A stretch of 10,940 nucleotides of DNA, taken from positions 1 through 10,940 of the forward strand of contig PKXE01000033.1 in NCBI GenBank assembly GCA_003132265.1, read 5' to 3'. Positions 1 to 6,188 of the stretch are shown here, piece after piece. The DNA comes from Candidatus Dormiibacterota bacterium (GTDB lineage Bacteria > Chloroflexota > Dormibacteria > Aeolococcales > Bog-877). The position numbers were made by a program, and so were the translations under genes. Within the stretch, counting starts at the first letter, position 1. The number at the start of each line of letters is the position of its first letter. Under the pieces are notes generated by a model that saw nothing but the letters and a program-made list of their open reading frames with translations, was not told where the DNA came from and ran no database searches.

Positions 1-2508
1 GGGGCTCACGAAGGACCGGTCAACTTTGATGATCTTGGGCTGCAAGAGTGCCAGATAGGAGAGCGAAGAGTACCCGGTGCCAAAGTCGTCGATGGCGATC
101 CTGATCCCGATGTCCCGCAGCGCCCGCAGCTGGGCCGACGCGTGCTGCACGTCCTTGACGATGGTGCTCTCGGTGACTTCGAGGATCAGCTGGTGGGGGT
201 CGATCCCGGAGCTGCTGATGGCGCCCCTGACATCCTCGACCAGGCTCGCCTGCTGGAGTTGCCGGGCCGAGACGTTGACCGACAAGCGCAGCTCCTTCAT
301 GGCCGGGTGGCGGCGGCGCCACTCGCCGACCTGACGGCAGGACTCGTAGAGCACCCATCTCCCGATTGGCACAATCAGGCCGGTTGTCTCGGCGACCTCG
401 ATGAAGTCGTCGGGAGAGACGATCGCGCTCCGGTCCGGGTCGCGCCACCGCAAAAGGGCCTCGACCCCGACCAGCCGATGGTGGAAGGTGCTGAGGATCG
501 GCTGGTAGTAGAGCTGCATCTCGCCCCGGTCGAGAGCTCGCCGCAGGCCGGTCTCCACATGCATCCGCTGCACGGCCCGCTCATGGAGGCGGGGGTGGAA
601 CTCAACGCAGCGGCCCTTGCCCTCCGCCTTGGCCTGGTACAGGGCGATGTCGGCGTCGCGGAGGATGGCCTCGGCGTCGGCGGTGGCGTATTTGGTAGTG
701 ATCAGGCCGATGCTGGCGCTGACGGTCACCACCAGGCCCGCGGCGGCCTGGATGGGCTGTTCCAGCACCTCTCCGATCCGATCCGCGATGGCGGTGACGA
801 CGGTCGTGCCGGTCAACTTTTCGACCAGGACCGCGAACTCGTCACCGCCCAATCTGGCGAAGGTATCGGCGGGACGCAGGCACTCGCCGATCCGGCGGGT
901 GACCTCGAGGAGCACGGTGTCGCCCACCGCGTGGCCGTAGCTGTCGTTGATGGTCTTGAAGTTGTCCAGATCGACCGACAGCAGCCCCAGGGTGGAGCGG
1001 CCGTCGCGGCGGGCGCGCAGGGCGTGCTCGAGCCGGTCGCGGAGCAGAGCCCGGTTGGCGAGCCCGGTCAGGGGATCGTGGAGGGCCTGGTGCCGCAGCT
1101 GATCCTCGAGCTCGCGGCGCTCGGTGATGTCGCGGCCGGTCACGACCACTGCCCGAACGTAGGTGTCGTGGAGCAGGTTGGTGAGGTTGACCTCGAGGTG
1201 TCGCCAGCCGCCGCCGTGGTGCAGCACCTGGCACTCCAGCCGGCGGCCCGGACCCCCTTCCACGCGGACATCCTCGATCGCTGCCAGCACCCGCCCGCGG
1301 TCGCTGGGATGGATGATGGCCGCCAGGTTGAAGTCTTGCTCGGACGGCAGCCGGCGCCCGAGCAAGACCTCGACCGAGGGACTCAGGTAGCTGAAGGCCT
1401 CGTCGGGCCCGATCGCCATGATCAGGTCCGACGAGTTCTGGACCAGGGAGCGAAAGCGGCCCTCACTCCGGCGCAGGTCATCCGAGATCGCCGCGCGGCT
1501 GAGGGCCAGGGCGCATTCGTCGGCGAGGATCTCCAGAACCTCGCTCTGGTCGTCAGACAGCCGGTTGACGGTGGCAATCGCGAACCCACCGTGGGGCTGG
1601 CCGTCGGTGAGCAGCGGGATCACCTGGAGCTGGGTCAGGCCGGAGGAGATCCGTAGCGCCTTGAGGAGCTCGCCTCGAGCACCCTGATCGCCACTCACGG
1701 GGCGGACGCCGAGCAGTTGCTCCACCACCTCACTCGGTAGCGAGCTCGCCTCGACCCGGGACTCATGGGGTGGCCGGTCCAGGGAGCGGTCAGAGGAGAT
1801 GACCCGGAACTCGAGGCGATCCAGCAGCGCCAGCGACACCTGGACCTGGGCGGGCGTCGCGACCACCTCGGCGGCGACCCGCCGCACGGCCCGGTACACC
1901 GCGGTGGGGCTGGTCGCCGACAGGAGCTCGATGCCGGCCCGGCGCAAGATGCGCTCGCGGCGCGCCGCGACGTGGCGGCGCGAGATAACCGACCGCAGGA
2001 GCTGCATCATCACCGCCGCCATGGCCAGAGCCAGACATCCGGCGAAGGCCTGCTCCAGAGAGTCGGCGGCGTGAGCGGTCCCCGCGACCACGGCCATCGC
2101 CGCGAGATTGGCCGCCATGAAGCTGGCCGCTACCCCAATCGAGCCCTCGGGACTCGCGTAGAAGGCCCGGAAGTAGAGCGCCGCGTAGAGCACTCCCAGA
2201 GCGGCGTAGGAGTCCGCCGCGCCAACTCCCACCACGAACAGGGCGAACACGGCCAGGACGTCTTTCCAGAGCGGAAAGCGGCCGAGCCGGTACCCGGACA
2301 TCAGCCACCAGGCCAGCCAGCCGATCCCAACAAAGGCGCAGAGTCGCAGCTGGAAGAGGGAGTGGGAGAACACCCCGATAATCACGCAGGCCAGCCCCAG
2401 CGCGACCAGGGCGATGGTGAGCAGAATCCACTGGACGCTGGCGAGCAGGCCAGGGGGCGCCCTGAAGCCGGCGCGCCATCGGTCCGGCACCAAGTTGGCC
2501 GCGAGCAT
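1..2508 (-). CDS. Membrane-bound GAF-PAS-GGDEF-EAL cyclic di-GMP signalling protein (3' end beyond window)
   Basis: The reading frame runs from ATG at 2508 to the window edge, 836 codons without a stop, so the C-terminus is missing. Domains in order: six hydrophobic membrane segments (about residues 25-171), a GAF-like region (about 190-340), a PAS domain (about 346-466, ending in DITERRE at 460-466), a GGDEF domain (about 470-640) and an EAL domain (from about 650). The GGDEF motif is intact at 554-558, with an inhibitory-site RPAD at 545-548. The EAL domain has EAL at 683-685, SVNVSARQL, EVTES, DDFGTGYS from 807 and the K828-containing IKVDRSFV. Every catalytic motif inside the window is therefore canonical, which suggests a protein able to both make and hydrolyse cyclic di-GMP at the inner membrane. 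The final EAL glutamate/glutamine region lies outside. A strong Shine-Dalgarno AGAAGGAG (2513-2520), four bases before the ATG, fixes the start. What it senses is unknown. Confidence 0.96.
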   Translation of the reverse strand, partial: MLAANLVPDRWRAGFRAPPGLLASVQWILLTIALVALGLACVIIGVFSHSLFQLRLCAFVGIGWLAWWLMSGYRLGRFPLWKDVLAVFALFVVGVGAADSYAALGVLYAALYFRAFYASPEGSIGVAASFMAANLAAMAVVAGTAHAADSLEQAFAGCLALAMAAVMMQLLRSVISRRHVAARRERILRRAGIELLSATSPTAVYRAVRRVAAEVVATPAQVQVSLALLDRLEFRVISSDRSLDRPPHESRVEASSLPSEVVEQLLGVRPVSGDQGARGELLKALRISSGLTQLQVIPLLTDGQPHGGFAIATVNRLSDDQSEVLEILADECALALSRAAISDDLRRSEGRFRSLVQNSSDLIMAIGPDEAFSYLSPSVEVLLGRRLPSEQDFNLAAIIHPSDRGRVLAAIEDVRVEGGPGRRLECQVLHHGGGWRHLEVNLTNLLHDTYVRAVVVTGRDITERRELEDQLRHQALHDPLTGLANRALLRDRLEHALRARRDGRSTLGLLSVDLDNFKTINDSYGHAVGDTVLLEVTRRIGECLRPADTFARLGGDEFAVLVEKLTGTTVVTAIADRIGEVLEQPIQAAAGLVVTVSASIGLITTKYATADAEAILRDADIALYQAKAEGKGRCVEFHPRLHERAVQRMHVETGLRRALDRGEMQLYYQPILSTFHHRLVGVEALLRWRDPDRSAIVSPDDFIEVAETTGLIVPIGRWVLYESCRQVGEWRRRHPAMKELRLSVNVSARQLQQASLVEDVRGAISSSGIDPHQLILEVTESTIVKDVQHASAQLRALRDIGIRIAIDDFGTGYSSLSYLALLQPKIIKVDRSFVSP

Positions 2509-2512
2509 GGAT

Positions 2513-2520
2513 CTCCTTCT
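2513..2520 (-). promoter_or_regulatory. Ribosome binding site of the GGDEF-EAL gene
   Basis: AGAAGGAG on the minus strand, four bases before the ATG at 2508. It is one of the strongest Shine-Dalgarno matches in the window and decides the start of the signalling gene. Confidence 0.85.
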
Positions 2521-2630
2521 GAACTGGAAAAGTCGGAGGCGGCAACCGCCGCTTCAAGTGACTCTGACCGGCTGCCCCGCCAGCCCCTGCCACGTCCCGG
2601 TGAAGGTTGTGCTCGCAACCCTTGACGCGC

Positions 2631-2659
2631 TGCAACGACGTGCGTCCACGTCTGTTGCA
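2631..2659. repeat. Inverted repeat (bulged hairpin) between the 7-TM gene and the GGDEF-EAL gene
   Basis: The left arm TGCAACGACGT (2631-2641) pairs with ACGTCTGTTGCA (2648-2659) across a six-base loop; one T at 2653 bulges. This gives 11 base pairs. It lies about 40 bases past the stop of the 7-TM gene and about 120 bases before the GGDEF-EAL start, both on the minus strand. No T-tract follows on either strand. It could be a terminator of the upstream gene, an mRNA structure, or an operator for the downstream gene; the sequence does not decide. Confidence 0.55.
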
Positions 2660-2699
2660 AACGCTCGGTTCCGGCCCCGACTCGCCCCTAGGGTCTAGC

Positions 2700-3422
2700 T
2701 CAGTCCTCGGCGGCCGGAGTGGCCACCGCCCGAGTTCGCACCGGAGCGCTGGCGCCAAAGCGGCCCAGGCTGAGAAAGCCCGCGAACATCACCGCGGCGC
2801 CGATCGACTCCAAGACGCCGAGCTGGGTCAGACTCCCGCCCACCGTCTTGGCCAGGGAGAACCCCAACGCGACCACCAGGGCCCCCACGGTGAGGAGCAC
2901 GTTGCAGAGCACCCGGTCAAATCCCGCGCGGGACTGGATAAAGCGGACGGCGGAGTAGGCGGAGCCCCCGGCGAGAACCAAGGTGCCGAGGATGTTGAAG
3001 AAGACCGCCGCCACGAACAAGGGGGTTCCGTGGCCGACCAGCGCCCCCCCCAGAACGCCGGCCGTGGTGGTGAGCTTGGAGGCGTCCACCGGCACCACTG
3101 CAGCGTCCACCGCCAGGGCCAGGGTGAGTACCAGTAGGACCGCTGCGCATACCTTCCCGACCCGAGCGGGAGCCAGCAGGAAGGTCGTCCCCAGGGCCAG
3201 GTAGATCACCCCCAGGACGCCGCCCAGCAGGTAGAAGGCGCGGAAGAGCGGGACCGAGAAGCCATATGCCTGCCCCAGCGCCTGGGTCAGAGCGGCCACC
3301 GCAAAGATCGCCAGCCCGGTCCCCCAGGCGGCGAAGGCTGGTCGTCGGCTGCGCCGCCAGCGCCCCCAGACCACCACTGAGAAGACCGCCCCCAGGAGGC
3401 AGGCCACCACCGCTGCGCCCAT
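2700..3422 (-). CDS. Unrecognised seven-transmembrane protein
   Basis: A 240-residue, very hydrophobic protein that I cannot assign to a family. Seven hydrophobic stretches are visible at about residues 2-19, 30-50, 57-78, 86-105, 130-152, 168-188 and 195-215, joined by short loops. The tail is short and polar (about 218-240). I see no catalytic motif, metal-binding cluster or soluble output domain. It resembles the stand-alone 7-TM sensor-like or small integral membrane proteins common in high-GC bacteria, but that is only an impression. The ATG start at 3422 is preceded by GGGGAG three bases upstream, which is usable though close. The gene precedes the GGDEF-EAL gene on the same strand with a 191-bp gap, so it may or may not be co-transcribed, and it diverges from the aldo/keto reductase gene. 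The gene itself is convincing; its function is unknown. Confidence 0.85.
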   Translation of the reverse strand: MGAAVVACLLGAVFSVVVWGRWRRSRRPAFAAWGTGLAIFAVAALTQALGQAYGFSVPLFRAFYLLGGVLGVIYLALGTTFLLAPARVGKVCAAVLLVLTLALAVDAAVVPVDASKLTTTAGVLGGALVGHGTPLFVAAVFFNILGTLVLAGGSAYSAVRFIQSRAGFDRVLCNVLLTVGALVVALGFSLAKTVGGSLTQLGVLESIGAAVMFAGFLSLGRFGASAPVRTRAVATPAAED

Positions 3423-3430
3423 CTTCTCCC

Positions 3431-3444
3431 CGCATTCGAATGCG
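3431..3444. repeat. Perfect 14-bp palindrome in a divergent intergenic region
   Basis: CGCATTCGAATGCG is identical to its own reverse complement. It lies eight bases upstream of the 7-TM gene start, touching its ribosome binding site, and about 70 bases upstream of the divergent aldo/keto reductase. The position suits an operator for a dimeric repressor acting on the 7-TM gene and possibly on both. No second copy is obvious in the window. Confidence 0.5.
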
Positions 3445-3501
3445 CTGCGCCCACTGCCGCGAGGCTAGCACTCAGGTCCTGTCCAAGATCCAGTGTCCGC
3501 C

Positions 3502-3507
3502 CATAAT
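3502..3507 (+). promoter_or_regulatory. Candidate -10 box for a leaderless aldo/keto reductase mRNA
   Basis: CATAAT matches the TATAAT consensus at five of six positions and is unusual in such GC-rich DNA. Six bases separate it from the GTG at 3514, so transcription would begin at or next to the start codon. The -35 region is poor: CTGTCC at 3479-3484 with a 17-bp spacer matches TTGACA at only three positions. Confidence 0.5.
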
Positions 3508-3513
3508 CGGGGC

Positions 3514-4497
3514 GTGCGCTACCTTGATCTCGATGGCCGCCGACTGTCGGTCGTGGGTCTCGGCTGCTGGCAGTTCGGCGAGAAGCAGTGGGGCTACGGG
3601 ACCGAGTACTCGCAGGCGGACTCGCTGGCGGTGATGCAGCGTGCCCTCGAACTGGGGGTGACCGTGTTCGACACGGCTGAGCTGTACGGCTCGGGGCGGA
3701 GCGAGATGCTGGTCGGATCCGCGCTCAGCTCCTGGGAGGGAGAACGCTTCCTGGCCACCAAGTTCCTCCCGATCATGCCGCTGCCCAAGGTGATGCTCTC
3801 CCACTGTGAGCGCAGCCTGGATCGGCTCCAGGTCCCGCTCGTGGACCTCTATCAGATCCACTGGCCCAATCCGGTGGTGCCGCTGGCGCGGCAGATGGCG
3901 GGGATGCGTCAGATCCTGGCCAAGGGGTGGAGCCGCTACGCCGGGGTCAGCAACTTCTCCTTGAAGCGTTGGATCGCCGCCGAGGCCCACTTGGGCCAGC
4001 CGGTCATCTCCAACCAGGTGCGGTACAACCTGCTCCAGCGGCGCCCGGAGTCGGGCCTCCTCGAATACGCCAAGCAGCACTCCCGGCTGATCCTCGCCTA
4101 CAGCCCGCTCGCCCAGGGCGCGCTGAGCGGCCGCTACCGCGCGGGTCAGGCTCCCCGCGACCTGCGCCGGGCCAATTCCCTGTTCACCGATACCGCCCTC
4201 TTGGCTGCGGAGCCGCTCCTGGACACGCTGCGAGAGGTCGCCGATGCCCACCACTGCAGCTCCTCCCAGGTGGCGCTCGCCTACCTCATCTCCCAGCCCC
4301 AGGTGATCGTCATCCCGGGGGCCAAATCGATCGCCCAGCTGGAATCGAACGTGGCGGCGGCCGATCTCCAGTTGGAGGGGGACGAGCTGCTGGCCCTCCG
4401 CCGGACGGCGGACCGCTTCCACTATTCAAGGACCCGCGCCGCCACCCAGGTCACCGGGCGGTTACTGCCAGTCCGGCGTTCCCGCGGAAGCTCCTAG
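3514..4497 (+). CDS. Aldo/keto reductase, NADPH-type
   Basis: A 327-residue TIM-barrel oxidoreductase of the aldo/keto reductase superfamily, expected to reduce aldehydes or ketones with NAD(P)H in the cytoplasm. The catalytic tetrad is complete: D53 and Y58 in FDTAELYG, K83 in LATKF and H116 in YQIHWPNP. The C-terminal cofactor motifs YSPLAQGALSGRY and IPGAKSIAQLESNV are present, and the length is normal for the family. I chose GTG at 3514 because the family usually begins MRYRxLG-like, matching VRYLDLDGRRLSVVGLG, and a -10 box sits at the right distance for a leaderless start. An in-frame GTG at 3493 would add seven residues, but neither site has a good Shine-Dalgarno. The gene stands alone on the plus strand and its stop codon overlaps that of the convergent DedA gene. 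The substrate cannot be predicted. Confidence 0.95.
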   Translation: MRYLDLDGRRLSVVGLGCWQFGEKQWGYGTEYSQADSLAVMQRALELGVTVFDTAELYGSGRSEMLVGSALSSWEGERFLATKFLPIMPLPKVMLSHCERSLDRLQVPLVDLYQIHWPNPVVPLARQMAGMRQILAKGWSRYAGVSNFSLKRWIAAEAHLGQPVISNQVRYNLLQRRPESGLLEYAKQHSRLILAYSPLAQGALSGRYRAGQAPRDLRRANSLFTDTALLAAEPLLDTLREVADAHHCSSSQVALAYLISQPQVIVIPGAKSIAQLESNVAAADLQLEGDELLALRRTADRFHYSRTRAATQVTGRLLPVRRSRGSS

Positions 4498-5138
4498 ACC
4501 CCCTCCCCGGGGACATCGTCCATATCGCCGAGCGCCCAGCGCTCCAGCCGCCGCCGGGCGAGCACCATGCCTCCCACCGCCAGCACCACCAGCAGGATCC
4601 CCGCTCCAATGCTGACCCAGGTCAGGGCGCCCCCGAAGCGGTGGTAGGCCCGGCCCAGCTCGAAGCCCACGAGCCCGTAGGCAGTGGCCCAGGCGGCGCC
4701 TCCCAGCGCGTTGAAGAAGAGGAAGGTGCGGTACCGCATCTCGGCGGCTCCAGCCACGATGGCCCCAAAGGTACGCAGCACCGCGATGAAGCGGGCGACG
4801 AACACGGCCAGTGGCCCGCGGTGCTCGAAGAAGCGGTGCAGGAGGGCCAGACGCCTGCGATCGAGACGGATCCAACCGCCGAACCGCACCAGGACGGCTC
4901 GCCCGGCGATCCGCCCAATGCCATATCCCAGGTTGTCGCCCATGATCGCCCCAGCGGCGGCCGCCACGATAACGCCGACCACGCTCAAGCGACCGGTGGT
5001 GGCGGCGTAGACCGCAGCCGCCACCAGCACCGTCTCGCCCGGGAAGGGAATCCCGGTGCTCTCCACCAAAGGCGCGGCGAAGACCACGGCGTAGCCGTAG
5101 GCATGGAGCAGATGGCCCGGGTTGAGGTCTAGCGCCAT
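4494..5138 (-). CDS. DedA-family (VTT domain) membrane protein
   Basis: A 214-residue integral membrane protein of the DedA/SNARE-associated family. Known members act in envelope homeostasis and proton-dependent transport, and some flip lipids such as undecaprenyl phosphate. Family marks are visible: acidic residues in the first membrane part (E26 in APLVESTGIPFPGE, E35), D68 in GDNLGYGIGR, and the arginine pair R116 and R122 in FVARFIAVLRTFGAIVAG, spaced six apart like the essential arginines of E. coli YqjA. The last hydrophobic helix is at about 175-198. I chose ATG at 5138 because MALDLNPGHLL is a typical family N-terminus. It begins one base after the DUF72 stop and has no clear Shine-Dalgarno, so translation is probably coupled. 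A GTG at 5174 (12 extra residues, inside DUF72) is possible. The stop overlaps the convergent aldo/keto reductase stop. Confidence 0.93.
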   Translation of the reverse strand: MALDLNPGHLLHAYGYAVVFAAPLVESTGIPFPGETVLVAAAVYAATTGRLSVVGVIVAAAAGAIMGDNLGYGIGRIAGRAVLVRFGGWIRLDRRRLALLHRFFEHRGPLAVFVARFIAVLRTFGAIVAGAAEMRYRTFLFFNALGGAAWATAYGLVGFELGRAYHRFGGALTWVSIGAGILLVVLAVGGMVLARRRLERWALGDMDDVPGEGV

Positions 5139-5139
5139 C

Positions 5140-6036
5140 TCAGGTTGGCGGCCCAAACGGCAGCGGGGGCTCACTCACCTCGGGCGGGGGGCGGTCCGGG
5201 CCGACGGCGCCCTCGGGCGGCCGGGCCAGGCCCAGGATCTCGGCCATCTGCAGGCCATTCACCACCGCGTAATTGGACCGGTTGTTGTTGAACAACAGGT
5301 GCACCTCCTCGGCCTCGGTCGCCAGCCGGCGGATGTCCGCCTGCCACTCCCGCAGCTCATCTTGGCTGTAGAGGTAGTTGAAGCGGTCTCCCGAGGTCTT
5401 GCCGCGGGCGTACCAGGTCTTTGCGTTGCGGCCGTGAAAGCGGACCGCCGCCAGCCGGGGGTCGGTCACCTCGACCAGGCGGGGAAAGGAGCCCGAGCCC
5501 AGCTGGGGCTCGTCCACCACGCAGAGCGAGACCCGGGACTCGCTGAGCAGGTCCAGCAGCTGCCCACACCGCTCTGGCTCAGCCCAGCTCCGGTTGCGCA
5601 TCTCCACGATCACCAGGTCTTCGGGGTGGCGCTCCCGCAGCCGGGCCACTCGATCCAGGTTGAGCGGGGAGGCGTCGAACCAGGGCGGGAACTGGTAGTG
5701 GAGGGCCCGCAGCTTGCCACTCTCGCGGAGCGGCTCGAGGCAGGCGGCGAATTGGCTCTCCTCGTCACGGGTGGGATCCCTCGGCTGGCCTCCCGCGCGC
5801 TCGTGATAGGTCAGGGAGCGGTACGCCTTGACGTTGAAGAGAAAGCCATCCGGGGTGCTCTCCACCCAATTGGCGGTCCGGCGGGGCGGAGGGATTCCGT
5901 AGTAGGTGCTGTCCACCTCCACCAGCCTGAAGAAGCGGGAGTAGTAGGCGAGTCGATCGGCGGGCGGCAGGCCCTCCGGATAGAAGCTCTGGTGGTCGCT
6001 CCAGTTGCAAGTGCCGACCAGGATCCGACCCGCCAT
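5140..6036 (-). CDS. DUF72 (YecE-like) family protein
   Basis: A 298-residue soluble protein of the DUF72 family, a TIM-barrel-like fold of unknown biochemical function. Recognisable family signatures are the N-terminal VGTCNWSDHQSFYPEGL, FFRLVEVDSTYYGIPP, PDGFLFNVKAYR, the central LRALHYQFPPWF, VIVEMRNRSW, VRFHGRNAKTWY and the C-terminal FNNNRSNYAVVNGLQMAEIL. The length is typical, with an additional proline-rich tail from about residue 275. The ATG at 6036 fits the family start, but no good Shine-Dalgarno precedes it. It is the first gene of a two-gene unit with DedA (one-base gap) and diverges from korA over 152 bp. Family membership is clear. No catalytic role can be claimed, and a link with DedA is suggested only by gene coupling. 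Confidence 0.94.
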   Translation of the reverse strand: MAGRILVGTCNWSDHQSFYPEGLPPADRLAYYSRFFRLVEVDSTYYGIPPPRRTANWVESTPDGFLFNVKAYRSLTYHERAGGQPRDPTRDEESQFAACLEPLRESGKLRALHYQFPPWFDASPLNLDRVARLRERHPEDLVIVEMRNRSWAEPERCGQLLDLLSESRVSLCVVDEPQLGSGSFPRLVEVTDPRLAAVRFHGRNAKTWYARGKTSGDRFNYLYSQDELREWQADIRRLATEAEEVHLLFNNNRSNYAVVNGLQMAEILGLARPPEGAVGPDRPPPEVSEPPLPFGPPT

Positions 6037-6052
6037 CGACCAATGCTCTCAG

Positions 6053-6089
6053 GTCGGCCGGCCTCGAAGGGATCAATGAGGCGGCCGAC
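6053..6089. repeat. Inverted repeat in the DUF72/korA divergent region
   Basis: GTCGGCCG (6053-6060) and CGGCCGAC (6082-6089) are exact inverted copies separated by 21 bases, 29 bp centre to centre, about three helical turns. Their place between divergent genes allows an operator role, but 8-bp GC-rich arms can arise by chance. Confidence 0.35.
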
Positions 6090-6138
6090 TGGCGCCACTC
6101 CAGCCCCGCGGCCCGACTGCAGGGGGCGACGAACGGGC

Positions 6139-6144
6139 TACGAT
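6139..6144 (+). promoter_or_regulatory. Possible -10 box of the korAB operon
   Basis: TACGAT matches TATAAT at four of six positions including the important TA...T, and would give a leader of about 38 bases before the korA GTG at 6189. No convincing -35 box is found 16-18 bp upstream, so this is tentative. Confidence 0.3.
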
Positions 6145-6177
6145 GGTTCCCGGGCAGGCTGGGGAAGTTCCGCAACT

Positions 6178-6185
6178 GGGAGGAG
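6178..6185 (+). promoter_or_regulatory. Ribosome binding site of korA
   Basis: GGGAGGAG ends three bases before the GTG at 6189. It is an almost ideal Shine-Dalgarno core and supports GTG as the korA start, although the spacing is short. Confidence 0.75.
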
Positions 6186-6188
6186 ACC

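Noticed and set aside
142..1656. A 504-codon open frame on the plus strand opposite the GGDEF-EAL gene
   Set aside because: The minus strand in this region encodes a continuous protein with canonical PAS, GGDEF and EAL motifs. The plus-strand frame shows no recognisable domain and is a GC-rich shadow.
2538..2550. Short hairpin GGCGG-CAA-CCGCC upstream of the GGDEF-EAL ribosome binding site
   Set aside because: Five base pairs with a three-base loop in GC-rich DNA is too weak to call a regulatory element.
3493..3513. GTG at 3493 as the aldo/keto reductase start
   Set aside because: It adds seven residues not typical of the family, lacks a Shine-Dalgarno, and the likely -10 box would lie inside the coding region. 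It is not fully excluded.
3472..4422. A 316-codon minus-strand frame opposite the aldo/keto reductase
   Set aside because: The plus strand holds a complete catalytic tetrad and cofactor motifs; the antisense frame is a shadow.
5139..5174. GTG at 5174 as the DedA start
   Set aside because: A GAGG lies only three bases upstream and the additional 12 residues (overlapping DUF72) are not family-like; ATG at 5138 gives a normal DedA N-terminus. It is not fully excluded.
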